This document shows, in pieces, positions 1-9,043 of a DNA stretch of 64,000 bases; within the stretch, counting starts at the first letter, position 1; each line of letters starts with the position of its first letter. Made by a program: the position numbers and the translations under genes. The notes beneath the pieces were generated by a model. It had not been told where the DNA came from. It did not search any database and saw only the letters and a list, made by a program, of their open reading frames with translations. Where the stretch lies: NCBI GenBank assembly GCA_049799955.1, contig JBARIW010000146.1:1-64000 (forward strand), given 5' to 3'. The stretch comes from JBGTFE01 sp049799955. GTDB lineage: Bacteria; Acidobacteriota; Blastocatellia; Pyrinomonadales; Pyrinomonadaceae.

Positions 1-117
1 AGTTACAACCTTTCAGACCGTTTATCCCGCCTCACGACCGCTCGCAGATTTTTTCTAACCAAATCGGCAAAACTCTCGTATCTTTGCGAAAGACCGAATT
101 TCAGGGGGAAAAAATCT

Positions 118-960
118 ATGGCAATCAATAAGAGTTTTATAAAAATCACATCCAAATTATTTCTGCTGAAAATAATTTTGCTGGCGGTCGTCTGCGTTCC
201 GGCGCAAAACGCGAAAGCTTCCGTCTGGGCGGTCGATTTCGTTAAAACGGGCGACGGTCAGCAGGAAAATTATCTGAAATTTATCGAGCAGAACTGGGCA
301 AAAGCGCGGCAGTTTATGAAAGATAAGGGAATTGTCGCGTCTTTCCGCTATTTGTCCGTTCCGGCGGCGAAAGACGCGAAATGGGACGCTTTGCTCGTAA
401 CCGAATATGTTAATCAGGAAGGTTTCGACCGGCGCGAAGCGATTTTTGAAGAATATCGCAAAGAAAACAAAGGGACTTTAATCGGCGGAAAATCGGCGCG
501 TGAGATGTCGGAAATCAAACTCAGCCGCACTTTTAATCAGACTGTTTCGCCGGAGGCTTGGGAAATTATGCTGAAAACACAAAATGAAGATTTGGAGCTT
601 GCCGCCGCGCGCGTTCCGCTGGAAAATTATCTGAAAGGACACGCGACTGGAAACGCGGAATTTATGAAAAAAGCCTTTTACACGGAAGGCAAATTGATTT
701 TCGTCCGCGAAGGAAAATACACGACGCGCACTTTCGAAGAATACATCGCCGGAATGAAGGACGGAAAACCTGCGGCTGACGAATCGAACCGCAAACGCTG
801 GATTGAATCAATCGAAGTTTCCGGCAATGCCGCCGTCGGCAAGATTATACTAGATTACCCGACCGTCAAATTTGTCGATTATATGACCTTGCTGAAAATC
901 GACGGCGAGTGGAAAATCGTCAACAAGAGCTTTTACGCCGAGCCGAAAACGCAAAAATAA
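118..960 (+). CDS. Exported lumazine-binding/SnoaL-like protein
   Basis: A 280-residue protein with a clear N-terminal signal peptide (hydrophobic run about residues 14-28, cleavage probably after the Ala-Lys-Ala near 34), so it should act outside the cytoplasm. The C-terminal part (about 165-275) has the pattern of putative lumazine-binding/SnoaL-like cone folds: a helix-rich start with LENYLKGHATGN, then strands ending in LLKIDGEWKIVNKSFY. The middle part (35-135) resembles ABM/NIPSNAP-like small domains, but weakly. I see no catalytic residues. The start at ATG 118 is supported by a GGGGG stretch about ten bases upstream and by the signal peptide beginning there. The frame is open back to base 1, so a longer form cannot be formally excluded. 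Function unknown. Confidence 0.7.
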   Translation: MAINKSFIKITSKLFLLKIILLAVVCVPAQNAKASVWAVDFVKTGDGQQENYLKFIEQNWAKARQFMKDKGIVASFRYLSVPAAKDAKWDALLVTEYVNQEGFDRREAIFEEYRKENKGTLIGGKSAREMSEIKLSRTFNQTVSPEAWEIMLKTQNEDLELAAARVPLENYLKGHATGNAEFMKKAFYTEGKLIFVREGKYTTRTFEEYIAGMKDGKPAADESNRKRWIESIEVSGNAAVGKIILDYPTVKFVDYMTLLKIDGEWKIVNKSFYAEPKTQK

Positions 961-1013
961 TATTAACGCGGAAGCCTCATGTTAAAGTAAAATTTATGCG
1001 GAAGAAAGTTTAA

Positions 1014-2075
1014 GTGAACGGCTCAAGAAAAATTTTCAACTCATTCTGGACGTGGCAGATTCTCGGCTGGCTGGCTTACTGGCTGATGATTTCGATTACG
1101 TTTTTGCCGGTTCTCGCGCCCGGCAGAAGCGTTGCAGGGCTTTTCCGGCTTAAATTTATTCGCGCTCTTACGGGTCTGGTTCTGACCGGATTTTTGCGTT
1201 TAATCTACAGAAAATTCAGCAATTCTTCGCTTAATTTAATCGGTTTAATTACGCTGCTCGGTTCGGTTTTGACGGGCTGTTTGTGGACGACTTTGATGAG
1301 CTTTTACGCGTGGCTCGTCGATTCCAATTTTCAATCGGCAAACGCGATTGCCGGTTTTCCGAGCAACGCGCTCGATTATTCGGTTACGCTTCTCGGCTGG
1401 AGCGCGCTTTATTTCGGCTGGAAAATATGGCAGAAATGGCAGACCGAAAGAGAAAACGCGCTGCAATCTTCGGCGCTCGCGCAGAAAGCGCAGCTTGAAA
1501 TGCTTCGTTATCAGCTCAACCCGCATTTTCTTTTTAACGCGCTGAACTCGATTCGCGCGTCGGTTGACGAAGACGCGACGCGCGCGAAGCAGATGATTAC
1601 GCAGCTTTCCGAATTTTTGCGTTATTCGCTGCTGCACGAAAGCGCAAAGAAAATTCCTCTGCGCGACGAGATTGAAGCCGTGAAAAATTATCTGGCGATT
1701 GAGAAAATTCGTTTTGAAGAAAAGCTCGCGGTCGAATTTGCCGTCGAAAGCGCGGCGGAAGACTTTGAAGTTCCATGTTTTCTGCTCAATCCGCTCGTCG
1801 AAAACGCCGTCAAACACGGTTTGCAAACGAGTCCGAAACTGCTCGAAATCAAAATTTCGGCTGAAATTCTCGGCAACAAGTTGTTTCTGGAAGTGGCAAA
1901 TTCGGGTAAACTTCAAAACGGCGCTCGCAAGAACGGAAGCGGCATCGGTCTGAAAAACGTGCGCGAACGGCTCGAAAAATTATTCGGCGACGGCGGCAGA
2001 TTTGAGCTTAATCAGGAAAACGGTTTTGTGAAAGCGCGGATTGAAATTGCAAAGCAGGAAAATTTACAGGGATAA
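1014..2075 (+). CDS. LytS/YehU-family sensor histidine kinase
   Basis: Membrane sensor kinase of the His_kinase (PF06580) type. About four hydrophobic segments fill residues 11-137. The phospho-acceptor motif NPHFLFNALNSI lies at 169-180 (His171), followed by the N-box LVENAVKHG (261-269) and G-box GSGIGLKNVRERL (308-320) of the ATPase domain. It begins with GTG at 1014, behind GGAAGAAAG; the nearby ATG at 995 runs into TAA after five codons. It should phosphorylate the LytTR regulator that follows at 2149. No sensory domain other than the membrane part is visible, so the signal is unknown. The last residues (LQG) and the TAA stop are encoded by the left arm of the hairpin repeat at 2063-2139. 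Confidence 0.9.
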   Translation: MNGSRKIFNSFWTWQILGWLAYWLMISITFLPVLAPGRSVAGLFRLKFIRALTGLVLTGFLRLIYRKFSNSSLNLIGLITLLGSVLTGCLWTTLMSFYAWLVDSNFQSANAIAGFPSNALDYSVTLLGWSALYFGWKIWQKWQTERENALQSSALAQKAQLEMLRYQLNPHFLFNALNSIRASVDEDATRAKQMITQLSEFLRYSLLHESAKKIPLRDEIEAVKNYLAIEKIRFEEKLAVEFAVESAAEDFEVPCFLLNPLVENAVKHGLQTSPKLLEIKISAEILGNKLFLEVANSGKLQNGARKNGSGIGLKNVRERLEKLFGDGGRFELNQENGFVKARIEIAKQENLQG

Positions 2076-2139
2076 CAGGATAACTAAGGATAAGAAATGA
2101 TTTTGTATTTATCCGTGTTCATCCTGACATCCCTGTAAA
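2063..2139. repeat. Hairpin repeat of 8-10-nt words (ACAGGATA type)
   Basis: Left arm carries three degenerate copies of a word like AGGGATAAC; the right arm carries the complementary ATCC words (TTATCC, CATCC, CATCCC). The arms pair imperfectly over about 30 bases. The element lies between the kinase and its regulator and supplies the kinase stop codon. Similar words recur in the inner hairpin at 34231-34299. Confidence 0.75.
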
Positions 2140-2148
2140 TTAATTTTA

Positions 2149-2865
2149 ATGAAATATAAAACAATCATCGTTGACGACGAGCGTTTGGCGCGAAAGGAAA
2201 TGCGCCGGCTGCTTGCGGAATTTGACGAAATCGCCGTCGCCGGCGAAGCCGAAAACCTGTCCGGGGCGATTGATTTGATTGAAAGAGAAAAGCCGAACAT
2301 CGTTTTTCTCGACATTCAGCTTTCAAACGAAAACGGCTTTGATTTACTTGAAAAAAGCGGGCAGAATTTTAAAGTGATTTTCGTTACGGCGTTTGACGCT
2401 TATGCGATTCGCGCTTTTGAAGTCAATGCGCTCGATTATCTTTTAAAACCCGTAAATCCCGAGCGATTAGCAAAAGCGATTGAGCGTTTGAACGAGGAAA
2501 ATGATTCGAAACCTGAGCTTCGACCGCTCGCGTTTGACGATAGAATTTTTCTCGAACTTGGGATTCGTTCAATTTTTCTGAAGGTTTGCGACATTTCGCA
2601 CATCAACGCGGCGGGCGATTATTCGGAGATTTTTACGATTGATAAAAGTAAATTTTTGATTGAAAAACCTCTTCGTGAATGGGAAGAGCGTCTGCCGGAA
2701 AAGAATTTTCTGCGGATTCATCGCCGGACAATCGTTAATCTCGAAGAAATCGAGCAAATCGACGCGTGGTTTAACCGGACGTTTCAGGTGCAGATAAAAA
2801 ATTATCAAAAGCCGCTTGCCGTCAGCCGCCGTTATGCGGTAAAACTCAAAAGTAAATTTACTTGA
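2149..2865 (+). CDS. LytTR-type response regulator
   Basis: 238-residue response regulator. The receiver domain (1-120) has the acidic pair DD at 9-10, phospho-acceptor Asp55 in VFLDIQLS, the Thr in FVTAFDAYA and the Lys in LLKPVNPERL. The C-terminal LytTR DNA-binding domain (about 130-236) shows the typical RIHRRTIVNLEEIEQID pattern. It follows its likely partner kinase at 1014-2075, 73 bases downstream, with a repeat hairpin in the gap. Its stop codon overlaps the next gene's region, suggesting one transcript with the cyclo-ligase. LytTR regulators usually bind paired direct repeats upstream of targets such as membrane or secretion genes; the target here is not evident from the sequence. 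Confidence 0.92.
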   Translation: MKYKTIIVDDERLARKEMRRLLAEFDEIAVAGEAENLSGAIDLIEREKPNIVFLDIQLSNENGFDLLEKSGQNFKVIFVTAFDAYAIRAFEVNALDYLLKPVNPERLAKAIERLNEENDSKPELRPLAFDDRIFLELGIRSIFLKVCDISHINAAGDYSEIFTIDKSKFLIEKPLREWEERLPEKNFLRIHRRTIVNLEEIEQIDAWFNRTFQVQIKNYQKPLAVSRRYAVKLKSKFT

Positions 2866-2867
2866 AA

Positions 2868-3440
2868 ATGCTGAAAGCCGAACTCCGCAAAATTTATCTC
2901 GCCCGCCAAAAATCGCTCTCGCCGCAGGAAAGACGCAAGATGAGCGAAGCGATTTCGAATTTGTTTTTTGATAAATTCGATTTGAGCCGAATTAAATTTC
3001 TGCATTGTTTCGTGCCGATTGAAAAATTTAATGAAATTGACACGAAATTGGTTTTTGAAAGAATCCGGCGCGAATTTCCGCACATCGAAACTCTCGTTCC
3101 GCGTGTTAATTTTGAGACAGGCGAAATAGAAAATCTGAAATTTACGCCCGAAACGGCTTTAGTCCAAAATCAATGGAATATTCACGAACCTTCACACGAT
3201 GAAAAGGTTGAAGCTGCTGAAATAGATTTGGTTTTAGTTCCGCTTTTGAGCTTTGACACGCGCGGTTTTCGCGTTGGCTACGGCAAAGGTTTTTACGACC
3301 GGCTGCTGAAAAACTGTCGCGCCGAATGTCTGAAAATCGGTTTGAGTTATTTCGCGCCGGTCGAAGAAATTGAAGACGCCTGGGAATTTGACGTGAAGCT
3401 CGATTTTTGTGTGGCGAGTCAGAGAATTTGGGAGTTTTAG
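2868..3440 (+). CDS. 5-formyltetrahydrofolate cyclo-ligase
   Basis: Converts 5-formyl-THF to 5,10-methenyl-THF using ATP, a housekeeping step of one-carbon metabolism. Family signatures are the basic N-terminus (KAELRKIYLARQKSLS), the LVPLLSFDTRGFRVGYGKGFYDRLL block holding the GYGKGFYDR substrate/Mg-ATP motif, and normal length (about 190 residues). ATG at 2868 sits two bases after the regulator's TGA; an in-frame TTG at 2862 would overlap that stop. Probably translationally coupled to the LytTR regulator, an association without obvious functional meaning. The stop codon TAG ends one base before the repeat at 3441. Confidence 0.9.
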   Translation: MLKAELRKIYLARQKSLSPQERRKMSEAISNLFFDKFDLSRIKFLHCFVPIEKFNEIDTKLVFERIRREFPHIETLVPRVNFETGEIENLKFTPETALVQNQWNIHEPSHDEKVEAAEIDLVLVPLLSFDTRGFRVGYGKGFYDRLLKNCRAECLKIGLSYFAPVEEIEDAWEFDVKLDFCVASQRIWEF

Positions 3441-3538
3441 GAAAATTCCCGCAAAGGCGCAAAGCGGCAAAGGAAGATAAATGTCAGCAAAAGCTTTTTA
3501 AATTATCTTTGCGAGCTTTGCGCCTTTGCGGGAATTTC
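3441..3538. repeat. Hairpin repeat of octamers (GCAAAGGC type)
   Basis: Three tandem octamers (GCAAAGGC, GCAAAGCG, GCAAAGGA) on the left are matched by complementary words on the right (TCTTTGCG, GCTTTGC, GCCTTTGC), with GGGAATTT-like outer ends. It exactly fills the gap between the converging stop codons of the cyclo-ligase and mscL, and could serve as a bidirectional terminator. Confidence 0.75.
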
Positions 3539-3542
3539 TCTT

Positions 3543-3965
3543 TTACTTACTTTTCAAAATATCGCGGATTTCCGTCAGCAAAACTTCCTCGCCGGTCGGC
3601 GGCGTAGCAGCTTTTTCGGCTTCGAGCCGTCTGAAAAGCCTGACCGCGTATCGCGCCAGAAAAAACATTACAACTGCGACAATTAGAAATGTAATGATGT
3701 CGTTGATAAGCTGACCGTACATAATCAGCGGCTCTTTTGCCTTCATCGCCGCTTCGATTTCCGCAGGCGTCGTTACGGGCAATTTGCCGAGATTCCAGAC
3801 CTTTTGTTTGAAGTCGATGCCGCCGGTCAGAAGACCGACGACGGGCATTATGATTCCATCGGTAAAAGTTTTAACGACCGTACTGAAAGCCGCGCCCAGA
3901 ATAACGGCAATCGCCAAATCAAGAATATTTCCGCGCGCGATAAACGCTTTGAAATCTTTCCACAT
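3543..3965 (-). CDS. mscL: Large-conductance mechanosensitive channel MscL
   Basis: Inner-membrane pentameric channel that opens on hypo-osmotic shock to release solutes. The N-terminal block FKAFIARGNILDLAIAVILGAAFSTVV (residues 5-31) with TM1 is the family hallmark, followed by a periplasmic loop and TM2 (about 82-104) and a charged C-terminal helix bundle. Length of 140 residues is typical. The ATG at 3965 is preceded on the minus strand by AAGGAGAA, a strong ribosome-binding site. A 260-base gap separates it from the divergent sixA-like gene, so it probably has its own promoter. Confidence 0.95.
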   Translation of the reverse strand: MWKDFKAFIARGNILDLAIAVILGAAFSTVVKTFTDGIIMPVVGLLTGGIDFKQKVWNLGKLPVTTPAEIEAAMKAKEPLIMYGQLINDIITFLIVAVVMFFLARYAVRLFRRLEAEKAATPPTGEEVLLTEIRDILKSK

Positions 3966-4226
3966 AGAATTCTCCTTTTTTGAATATTTGTAAAAACTTA
4001 ATCGTATTCGGCAAACAAGTCAAATTATCCACGTATTAATTAAAAAAAAATATTGCAAAAAAGTTTTCTAAAACCCCGGTTTATGTTAGCCAAGATGCAG
4101 CAAGTGTTGTTATATTACCAATGACTGAGGTTTCACTTTTCTTCGGAAACAAACATTAACAAAGAAAATTTATCCCGCGCTTAAAGTTTTTTAAGTCGTA
4201 AAAGGCTGCGTTTTAAATAGAAAATT

Positions 4227-4736
4227 ATGAAAACACTTTTTGTGATGCGTCATGCCAAATCGAGCTGGGAAAATCCCGATTCGTCCGATTTCGACCGCCA
4301 GTTAAACGAGCAGGGTTTGCGAATCGCGCCGCAGATGGGCGAGACGATTTATAAAAATCAGTTTCAGCCGGCGATGATTTTAAGCTCGCCCGCAAAAAGA
4401 GCAATGCAGACGGCAATTTTGATAAAAGAAACGGCGCAGTTGAAAGGCAAAATCAAATATGACGAGCGAATTTACGAGGCAAGCCCGTTTCGCCTTTTGC
4501 AGGTTATTGCGGAACTGGACGAGACGGTCGAATCTGCAATGCTCGTCGGACATAATCCGGGACTTGAAGGCTTGATAAAAACTCTGACCGGCGAAATTCA
4601 TGCAATGCCGACGGCTGCCCTAGCCGTGATTGATTTGGACACGAACAACTGGAGCGAAATCACCGCCGAAAGCGGAAAGCTGCGAACTCTGATTCGCCCG
4701 AAAGACGATTTGAAATCCTTGAGCAGCGCGAATTAA
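4227..4736 (+). CDS. sixA: SixA-like phosphohistidine phosphatase
   Basis: Small histidine-phosphatase-superfamily protein of 169 residues. The RHG-type motif is RHAKSSW with catalytic His9; the second His is in LVGHNPGLEGL (His109); Arg58 lies in SSPAKRAMQTA. The RHAKS variant and short length match SixA, which in E. coli removes phosphate from phosphohistidine domains; the true substrate here is not known. Divergent from mscL. The sequence at 4745 immediately after the stop is a repeat hairpin. Confidence 0.88.
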   Translation: MKTLFVMRHAKSSWENPDSSDFDRQLNEQGLRIAPQMGETIYKNQFQPAMILSSPAKRAMQTAILIKETAQLKGKIKYDERIYEASPFRLLQVIAELDETVESAMLVGHNPGLEGLIKTLTGEIHAMPTAALAVIDLDTNNWSEITAESGKLRTLIRPKDDLKSLSSAN

Positions 4737-4744
4737 AGAAGAAT

Positions 4745-4822
4745 TAGCCACGAACAAACACGAAAGAACACGAAAAAGAAGCAAAAAACTATTTCGTGTC
4801 TGTTCGTGTTTGTTCGTGGCTA
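4745..4822. repeat. Hairpin repeat of 9-10-nt words (ACACGAA type)
   Basis: TAGCCACGAACA followed by AACACGAAA-like words, then about 16 bases, then nearly the full reverse complement ending in GTTCGTGGCTA. It lies between converging genes (4736 and 4828). A second copy in the same orientation occurs at 48448-48523, so this is a dispersed family. Confidence 0.8.
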
Positions 4823-4827
4823 TTTTC

Positions 4828-7800
4828 TTATGGATTTATGAAAATGGAAGGCACAGCCGTGTCGCCGTTTGTGCCGTATAGCCTGATGCCGACGCTTGCG
4901 TCCGAGCTTTTTATGTAATACCAGACGCCGGTTGAGGGACGATAAACGGCGATGTCGTTTTTGCCGTCGCCGTCAAAATCGCCCTGCAAAGGCTTGTCGT
5001 CGCTCAAACCGAATTGAACTGCCATAAATCCCTGCGTGCTTCTGAGCAGATACCAGATTCGGTCGGACGGGCGGAAGACGACGAAATCAGCTTTCCCGTC
5101 ATTGTCAAAATCACCCGCGACCGGCTTATCGCCGTTTAATCCGAAATTATAAATCGTCGCGCCGCCGTCGGTGCTTCTGAAAACATACCAGACGCCCTGC
5201 GAAGGTCTGTAAACGGCAAGGTCGGCTTTGTCGTCGCCGTCGTAATCGGCTGGAACGGGCAAATCTTCCGCGACACCAAACTGCTGCGTGCGAACCTGAC
5301 CGTTTGTGCTTTGCGTTACATACCAGGTTCCGTTTGACTGGCGATAAACGGCGATGTCGGCACGCCCGTCGCCGTCAAAATCCGCCGGCGCGAGCTTGTC
5401 GCCCGTAAGTCCGAAATTCAACGTAATGACCGCGCCGTTCGAGCTTTGCAGAACAAACCATGTGCGCGTCGAAGGTCGGAAAACGGCGTAATCGGTTTTG
5501 CCGTCGCCGTCGTAATCGGCGCTCGCCGCCGCGTCGCCAACGCTTCCCCAAGCCGCGCCCGCAAGCGAATTGTTCGAGCTGTACTGAATCAGAAAATCGG
5601 CTTCGCCCGCGTTGTCGTTCGGACGAAAAATACTCAAATCGGTCTTGCCGTCGCCGTCAAAATCAAACGGCGCGCGCGACGGATTGACGGTGCAGGAGCA
5701 GACGTAGCCGTCCGTTACGGTTAAATCGTCGATGTATTGACCTTCGCGAAAAGTTCCGATGTCCGTTCCGACGCGCCAGCGAAGCTGCACGTTCTGCCCG
5801 TTGGCTGATGCCGGAAGTTTTGCTTTTGAAGTAATAAATTCCGAAGTTTGATTGATTCCGCTTCTGCCCGACCACGCGCGTCTGCCCGCGAGCGGATTTT
5901 GGCAGCAGCCGTCCAGAACGCCGTCGTAGCCGCCCGACAGGAACGCGCCGCCAGCCGTTTCGATGTCCTGCCAATCGCCCGCGCCGATTTTTATTTCCAG
6001 AACCGCGCCGTCGTAAAGCTTGTTGCGCAGAAATGTGGTTTCAAGCTCGTACCAGTTTCTGAACTGAACTTCCGCGTTCGGTGAAGAAACGGCGAAAACG
6101 GGCGAGACTAATTCGTTTAATCCGACTTGATTCGGGTCGGGCGAAAAGACGGAATTCGGCGCGGTTTGAAAGCGATTTGTCGCAGTTTTCCAAGCAGCTT
6201 GCGCGCCCGTCGCGCTCGTCGTCCAGCCGTTCGGCAAAGCCGGCGCGGCAACAGTGTCGAAATTTTCGGCAAGTGCGACGCGTTTTACGCCCGTGTTAAA
6301 GTTTATCGAAACTGTGCCGAGATTTTCCGCGCCGTCCTGAAGCTGCAAAGTCAAAACGATGACATCGCCGCAGTTTAAGCCGGACGAAGCGGTGAATGTA
6401 AAAGGACGCGCAACGCTCGCGCCGTTCGCGGTTAGAGCGCCGTAATTCTGCGCCGCGCCCGGATTTGTAACGCCGCCGGTCGCAAGCAAAGTCGCAGTTA
6501 AATTCGTCGTATTTAACGAGCCTGTATTTTGAAGCGAAATATTAAGCGTAACGGTTTCGCCCGGCTCGATTGCATTATTTACCGCGCAGCTTTCCGCCGT
6601 AATCTGCGTTCCCGAATTTTCCAAAACGGCGGTCGGCGCGAGCGCGAAATTCTGCGTCAAAACCTGCCCGTCCGTAACCGTAACCGTAACGGTCTGCGAG
6701 CGAAAACCTTTGGCGGAAGCGGTTAAACTATATGTATTCGGGACGAGAATTAAATTGCTGTAATTTCCGCCCGCGTTTGTGTTTCGCCGGTAAACCGTGT
6801 TTGCCGTAACAATCGCGCTTTGAACCGGCTGACCATTTGAAGAGTTCGTAACAATACCGTTGATAGTTGCTTTCGGCGCGCTCGCGCATTCGGCGAATTT
6901 GAATTTCCCGATGCGCGTCAGCCAGCCGAAATCGCTTTCGTCCTCGCTTTCCTGCGTGTAATATTCGTTCGTGTACCAGAATGTACAGCCGTCCGAAGGG
7001 TCAACCGTCATCGCGCTGTAATCGCCCCAGCGAAAGCCGAAAGCCTTTTGCACGCCTGTTCCTTCGGCTAAAAGCGCTTCGGTGCGAAACGTTCCGGCAG
7101 GTTCGCTCGCCAGTCGTCCACTGTAAAAAATCGAAGGTTTTTTCTCTTCGCTTCCGGTGCTGTAGCCGAAGGCGATATTTCCCTGATAATCCTGCGCCGC
7201 GCTTCCCATCCAGCGCGTTTCCGTATTGTCGCCGAAGGTTGCCGCTTCGTTGACGGTAAAAGGCGTGCTCGGAGTGGCTGGAATTAAATTGCGTCGAAGC
7301 TCGTAAACGCGGACGCCGCCGCGATACGTTCCGCCGGCGGGCGAGACGCGAACGGTTTGATTTAAGACGAGTGAATCGTGCGTGCCGAAATTGCGGTAAG
7401 CGGCGCGATACATCAATCGGTCGCTTTGCGAGTCGAGCGCTTCTCCGGGCGCAGGCTCGGCAATATCAGCGCGACCGTCGTTTGAAGTCGGGTCGAAAGG
7501 CGCGACTGTTACGGGGCTTTCCGCTCTTTCGGTAAAAGTCGAATTCGAAGGATTTGCAAAATCGGCGTGAAAATCGAACAGGCGAATCGCATCTTGCGGC
7601 TCGCCGTATTCGGTCGCCGTGTAGCCGACAAAAATATTCGGCGCGCCAATCGGCGGCGCGTTTAAGCCGTCAAAATCGGTCGGCAGAAGTCCGCCGAAGC
7701 GAATCGTCGTCGGCGAGCCGAGATTAAAATAAATATAGCTCGCGCCCGCATCGCCCGTGAGCAGCTTTTGTTTATCGAACGCAAATGCGCCGCTTCCGGC

Positions 7801-8601
7801 GTAATCGCTGCCTAAGAATTCGTCGGTTGACATATAATATGCGTCCGTCCAAACGCCGAATTTCGAATAATCGTTTAGTTTGACGTTCGGCATCACGAAT
7901 TCGTAAATGTAATACGCGCCGGTCGGGTCGCCCGTTTTTGAAACGGCGATAAGCTGTCGAAACGGCGGAAAATTGTTGCAGTACTGGCTCAAAATCCAGC
8001 GGTCGGCGAGCGAGTCGTAGAGAACAATCGGGTCGCCGTCGTCGCGCGTCGAACAGGGCGTTCCGAGCGGCGCGAAAACGCTGCTCAGCTTAAACGGCGG
8101 AGTTGCCGGAATGCCGTTTTTGTTGTAAACGCGGACGAGCGAATTGACCGACTGAACATAATAATCTAAACCGACATCGCCGTTCGGGTCGGGCGGAATG
8201 ACGCGGAAACCGTAAGCGACGGCGTTGTCGGTGCTCGACAGACCGTCAAACGAGGCAATCGGCGTCGGCATCGGCACGGCGGAAGAACGTGCAAGAGAGG
8301 CGTCCGTATCGTGAACCGCGCCCGGAACAATTTTTCTGAAAGGAAGATTATTCGGCACGGCGCGCGCTTTTTCTTCGGCGGTTTTTTTATTCGTCCGGCT
8401 CGTTGCCGGCTCGGCGGGCGCAAAACTGCTGACTTTCGCGGAAACTCCGACAGCCGCCGCTCGCACGTTTTGCGGGTGAAGCTCGGAGAAAGTTTGTGTT
8501 TTTGAGGAATTAAAAAGTTTGCTTTCGACCTTTGTGTGGCGAAGCGCAAAAAATGAAACCGCAAAAACGATTACCAAAATCGCAACTAACCGTTTTTTCA
8601 T
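4828..8601 (-). CDS. Large exported FG-GAP/VCBS-repeat protein
   Basis: 1257-residue exported protein. Signal sequence at 3-20 (LVAILVIVFAVSFFA). Residues about 110-590 form a large extracellular region with no domain I can name. About 594-670 is a carboxypeptidase-regulatory-like beta domain (INGIVTNSSNGQPVQSAIV), and 680-790 looks like a CARDB-type adhesion domain. A jelly-roll-like segment lies at 800-975. The end carries six consecutive FG-GAP-type repeats of about 45 residues, each with a DFDGDGKTDxxxxR calcium-binding signature and an internal VWYxxxS strand; together they probably form a propeller. No anchoring motif is visible, so it is probably secreted or held at the outer membrane. 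Common in Acidobacteriota; the role may be adhesion or extracellular binding, unproven. Confidence 0.8.
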   Translation of the reverse strand: MKKRLVAILVIVFAVSFFALRHTKVESKLFNSSKTQTFSELHPQNVRAAAVGVSAKVSSFAPAEPATSRTNKKTAEEKARAVPNNLPFRKIVPGAVHDTDASLARSSAVPMPTPIASFDGLSSTDNAVAYGFRVIPPDPNGDVGLDYYVQSVNSLVRVYNKNGIPATPPFKLSSVFAPLGTPCSTRDDGDPIVLYDSLADRWILSQYCNNFPPFRQLIAVSKTGDPTGAYYIYEFVMPNVKLNDYSKFGVWTDAYYMSTDEFLGSDYAGSGAFAFDKQKLLTGDAGASYIYFNLGSPTTIRFGGLLPTDFDGLNAPPIGAPNIFVGYTATEYGEPQDAIRLFDFHADFANPSNSTFTERAESPVTVAPFDPTSNDGRADIAEPAPGEALDSQSDRLMYRAAYRNFGTHDSLVLNQTVRVSPAGGTYRGGVRVYELRRNLIPATPSTPFTVNEAATFGDNTETRWMGSAAQDYQGNIAFGYSTGSEEKKPSIFYSGRLASEPAGTFRTEALLAEGTGVQKAFGFRWGDYSAMTVDPSDGCTFWYTNEYYTQESEDESDFGWLTRIGKFKFAECASAPKATINGIVTNSSNGQPVQSAIVTANTVYRRNTNAGGNYSNLILVPNTYSLTASAKGFRSQTVTVTVTDGQVLTQNFALAPTAVLENSGTQITAESCAVNNAIEPGETVTLNISLQNTGSLNTTNLTATLLATGGVTNPGAAQNYGALTANGASVARPFTFTASSGLNCGDVIVLTLQLQDGAENLGTVSINFNTGVKRVALAENFDTVAAPALPNGWTTSATGAQAAWKTATNRFQTAPNSVFSPDPNQVGLNELVSPVFAVSSPNAEVQFRNWYELETTFLRNKLYDGAVLEIKIGAGDWQDIETAGGAFLSGGYDGVLDGCCQNPLAGRRAWSGRSGINQTSEFITSKAKLPASANGQNVQLRWRVGTDIGTFREGQYIDDLTVTDGYVCSCTVNPSRAPFDFDGDGKTDLSIFRPNDNAGEADFLIQYSSNNSLAGAAWGSVGDAAASADYDGDGKTDYAVFRPSTRTWFVLQSSNGAVITLNFGLTGDKLAPADFDGDGRADIAVYRQSNGTWYVTQSTNGQVRTQQFGVAEDLPVPADYDGDDKADLAVYRPSQGVWYVFRSTDGGATIYNFGLNGDKPVAGDFDNDGKADFVVFRPSDRIWYLLRSTQGFMAVQFGLSDDKPLQGDFDGDGKNDIAVYRPSTGVWYYIKSSDASVGIRLYGTNGDTAVPSIFINP

Positions 8602-8665
8602 AGCGGAAAAATAATATCAAAAAACGACGATTCGACAAACCGAAATTCGACGCGCAAGCCGATAT

Positions 8666-8938
8666 TTATAATTTTCCGAAAAGCATCAGAACGCCGATAA
8701 TGATAAACGCGGCGGCGACGATGCGCTGAAGCCATTCGGTCGGGATATATTGCGAAAGAACGCCGCCGAACAGAACGCCGATGAGCGTTACGGCGACGAG
8801 CGCGAGCGAAGCGCCGAGAAAAACCGAGATTTTCGATTCGGTTTTGCCCGTCATCGTGATGACGGCAAGCTGTGTTTTATCGCCGAGCTCGGCTAAAAAG
8901 AGAGTTAAAAAAGCGGTTCCGAAAATTTTCCAATCCAT
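8666..8938 (-). CDS. GDT1/TMEM165-family (UPF0016) half-transporter
   Basis: 90-residue membrane protein with three predicted helices and the family signature ELGDKT at residues 17-22. GDT1 family members exchange Mn2+ or Ca2+ for H+. Many bacterial versions are single-repeat proteins of this size that pair as homo- or heterodimers, whereas eukaryotic ones are two-repeat fusions. No second half-gene lies adjacent. Encoded downstream of the DUF4388-like gene with a heptamer repeat between them. Metal specificity cannot be read from the sequence. Confidence 0.85.
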   Translation of the reverse strand: MDWKIFGTAFLTLFLAELGDKTQLAVITMTGKTESKISVFLGASLALVAVTLIGVLFGGVLSQYIPTEWLQRIVAAAFIIIGVLMLFGKL

Positions 8939-8952
8939 ACGAATAGATTACG

Positions 8953-9043
8953 GATTCAAGATTTAAGATTCAAGATTCAAAATTCAAAATTGAAAGACAA
9001 AATCTTAAATCTTAAATCTTAAATCTTGAATCTTAAATCTTAA
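8953..9043. repeat. Heptamer-repeat hairpin (GATTCAA / ATCTTAA)
   Basis: Left arm: GATTCAA, GATTTAA, GATTCAA, GATTCAA, AATTCAA, AATTGAA in exact 7-base register (8953-8994). Right arm: ATCTTAA three times, ATCTTGA, ATCTTAA twice (9002-9043). The arms are roughly complementary. The TAA stop of the gene at 9040 (minus strand) lies inside the last heptamer. Confidence 0.85.

Noticed and set aside
1..117. Upstream extension of the first gene
   Set aside because: The frame is open, but the ribosome-binding site and signal peptide both point to ATG 118.
1245..1916. Minus-strand 223-codon frame inside the sensor kinase
   Set aside because: Arg/Phe-rich shadow of the kinase coding frame; all conserved motifs are on the plus strand.
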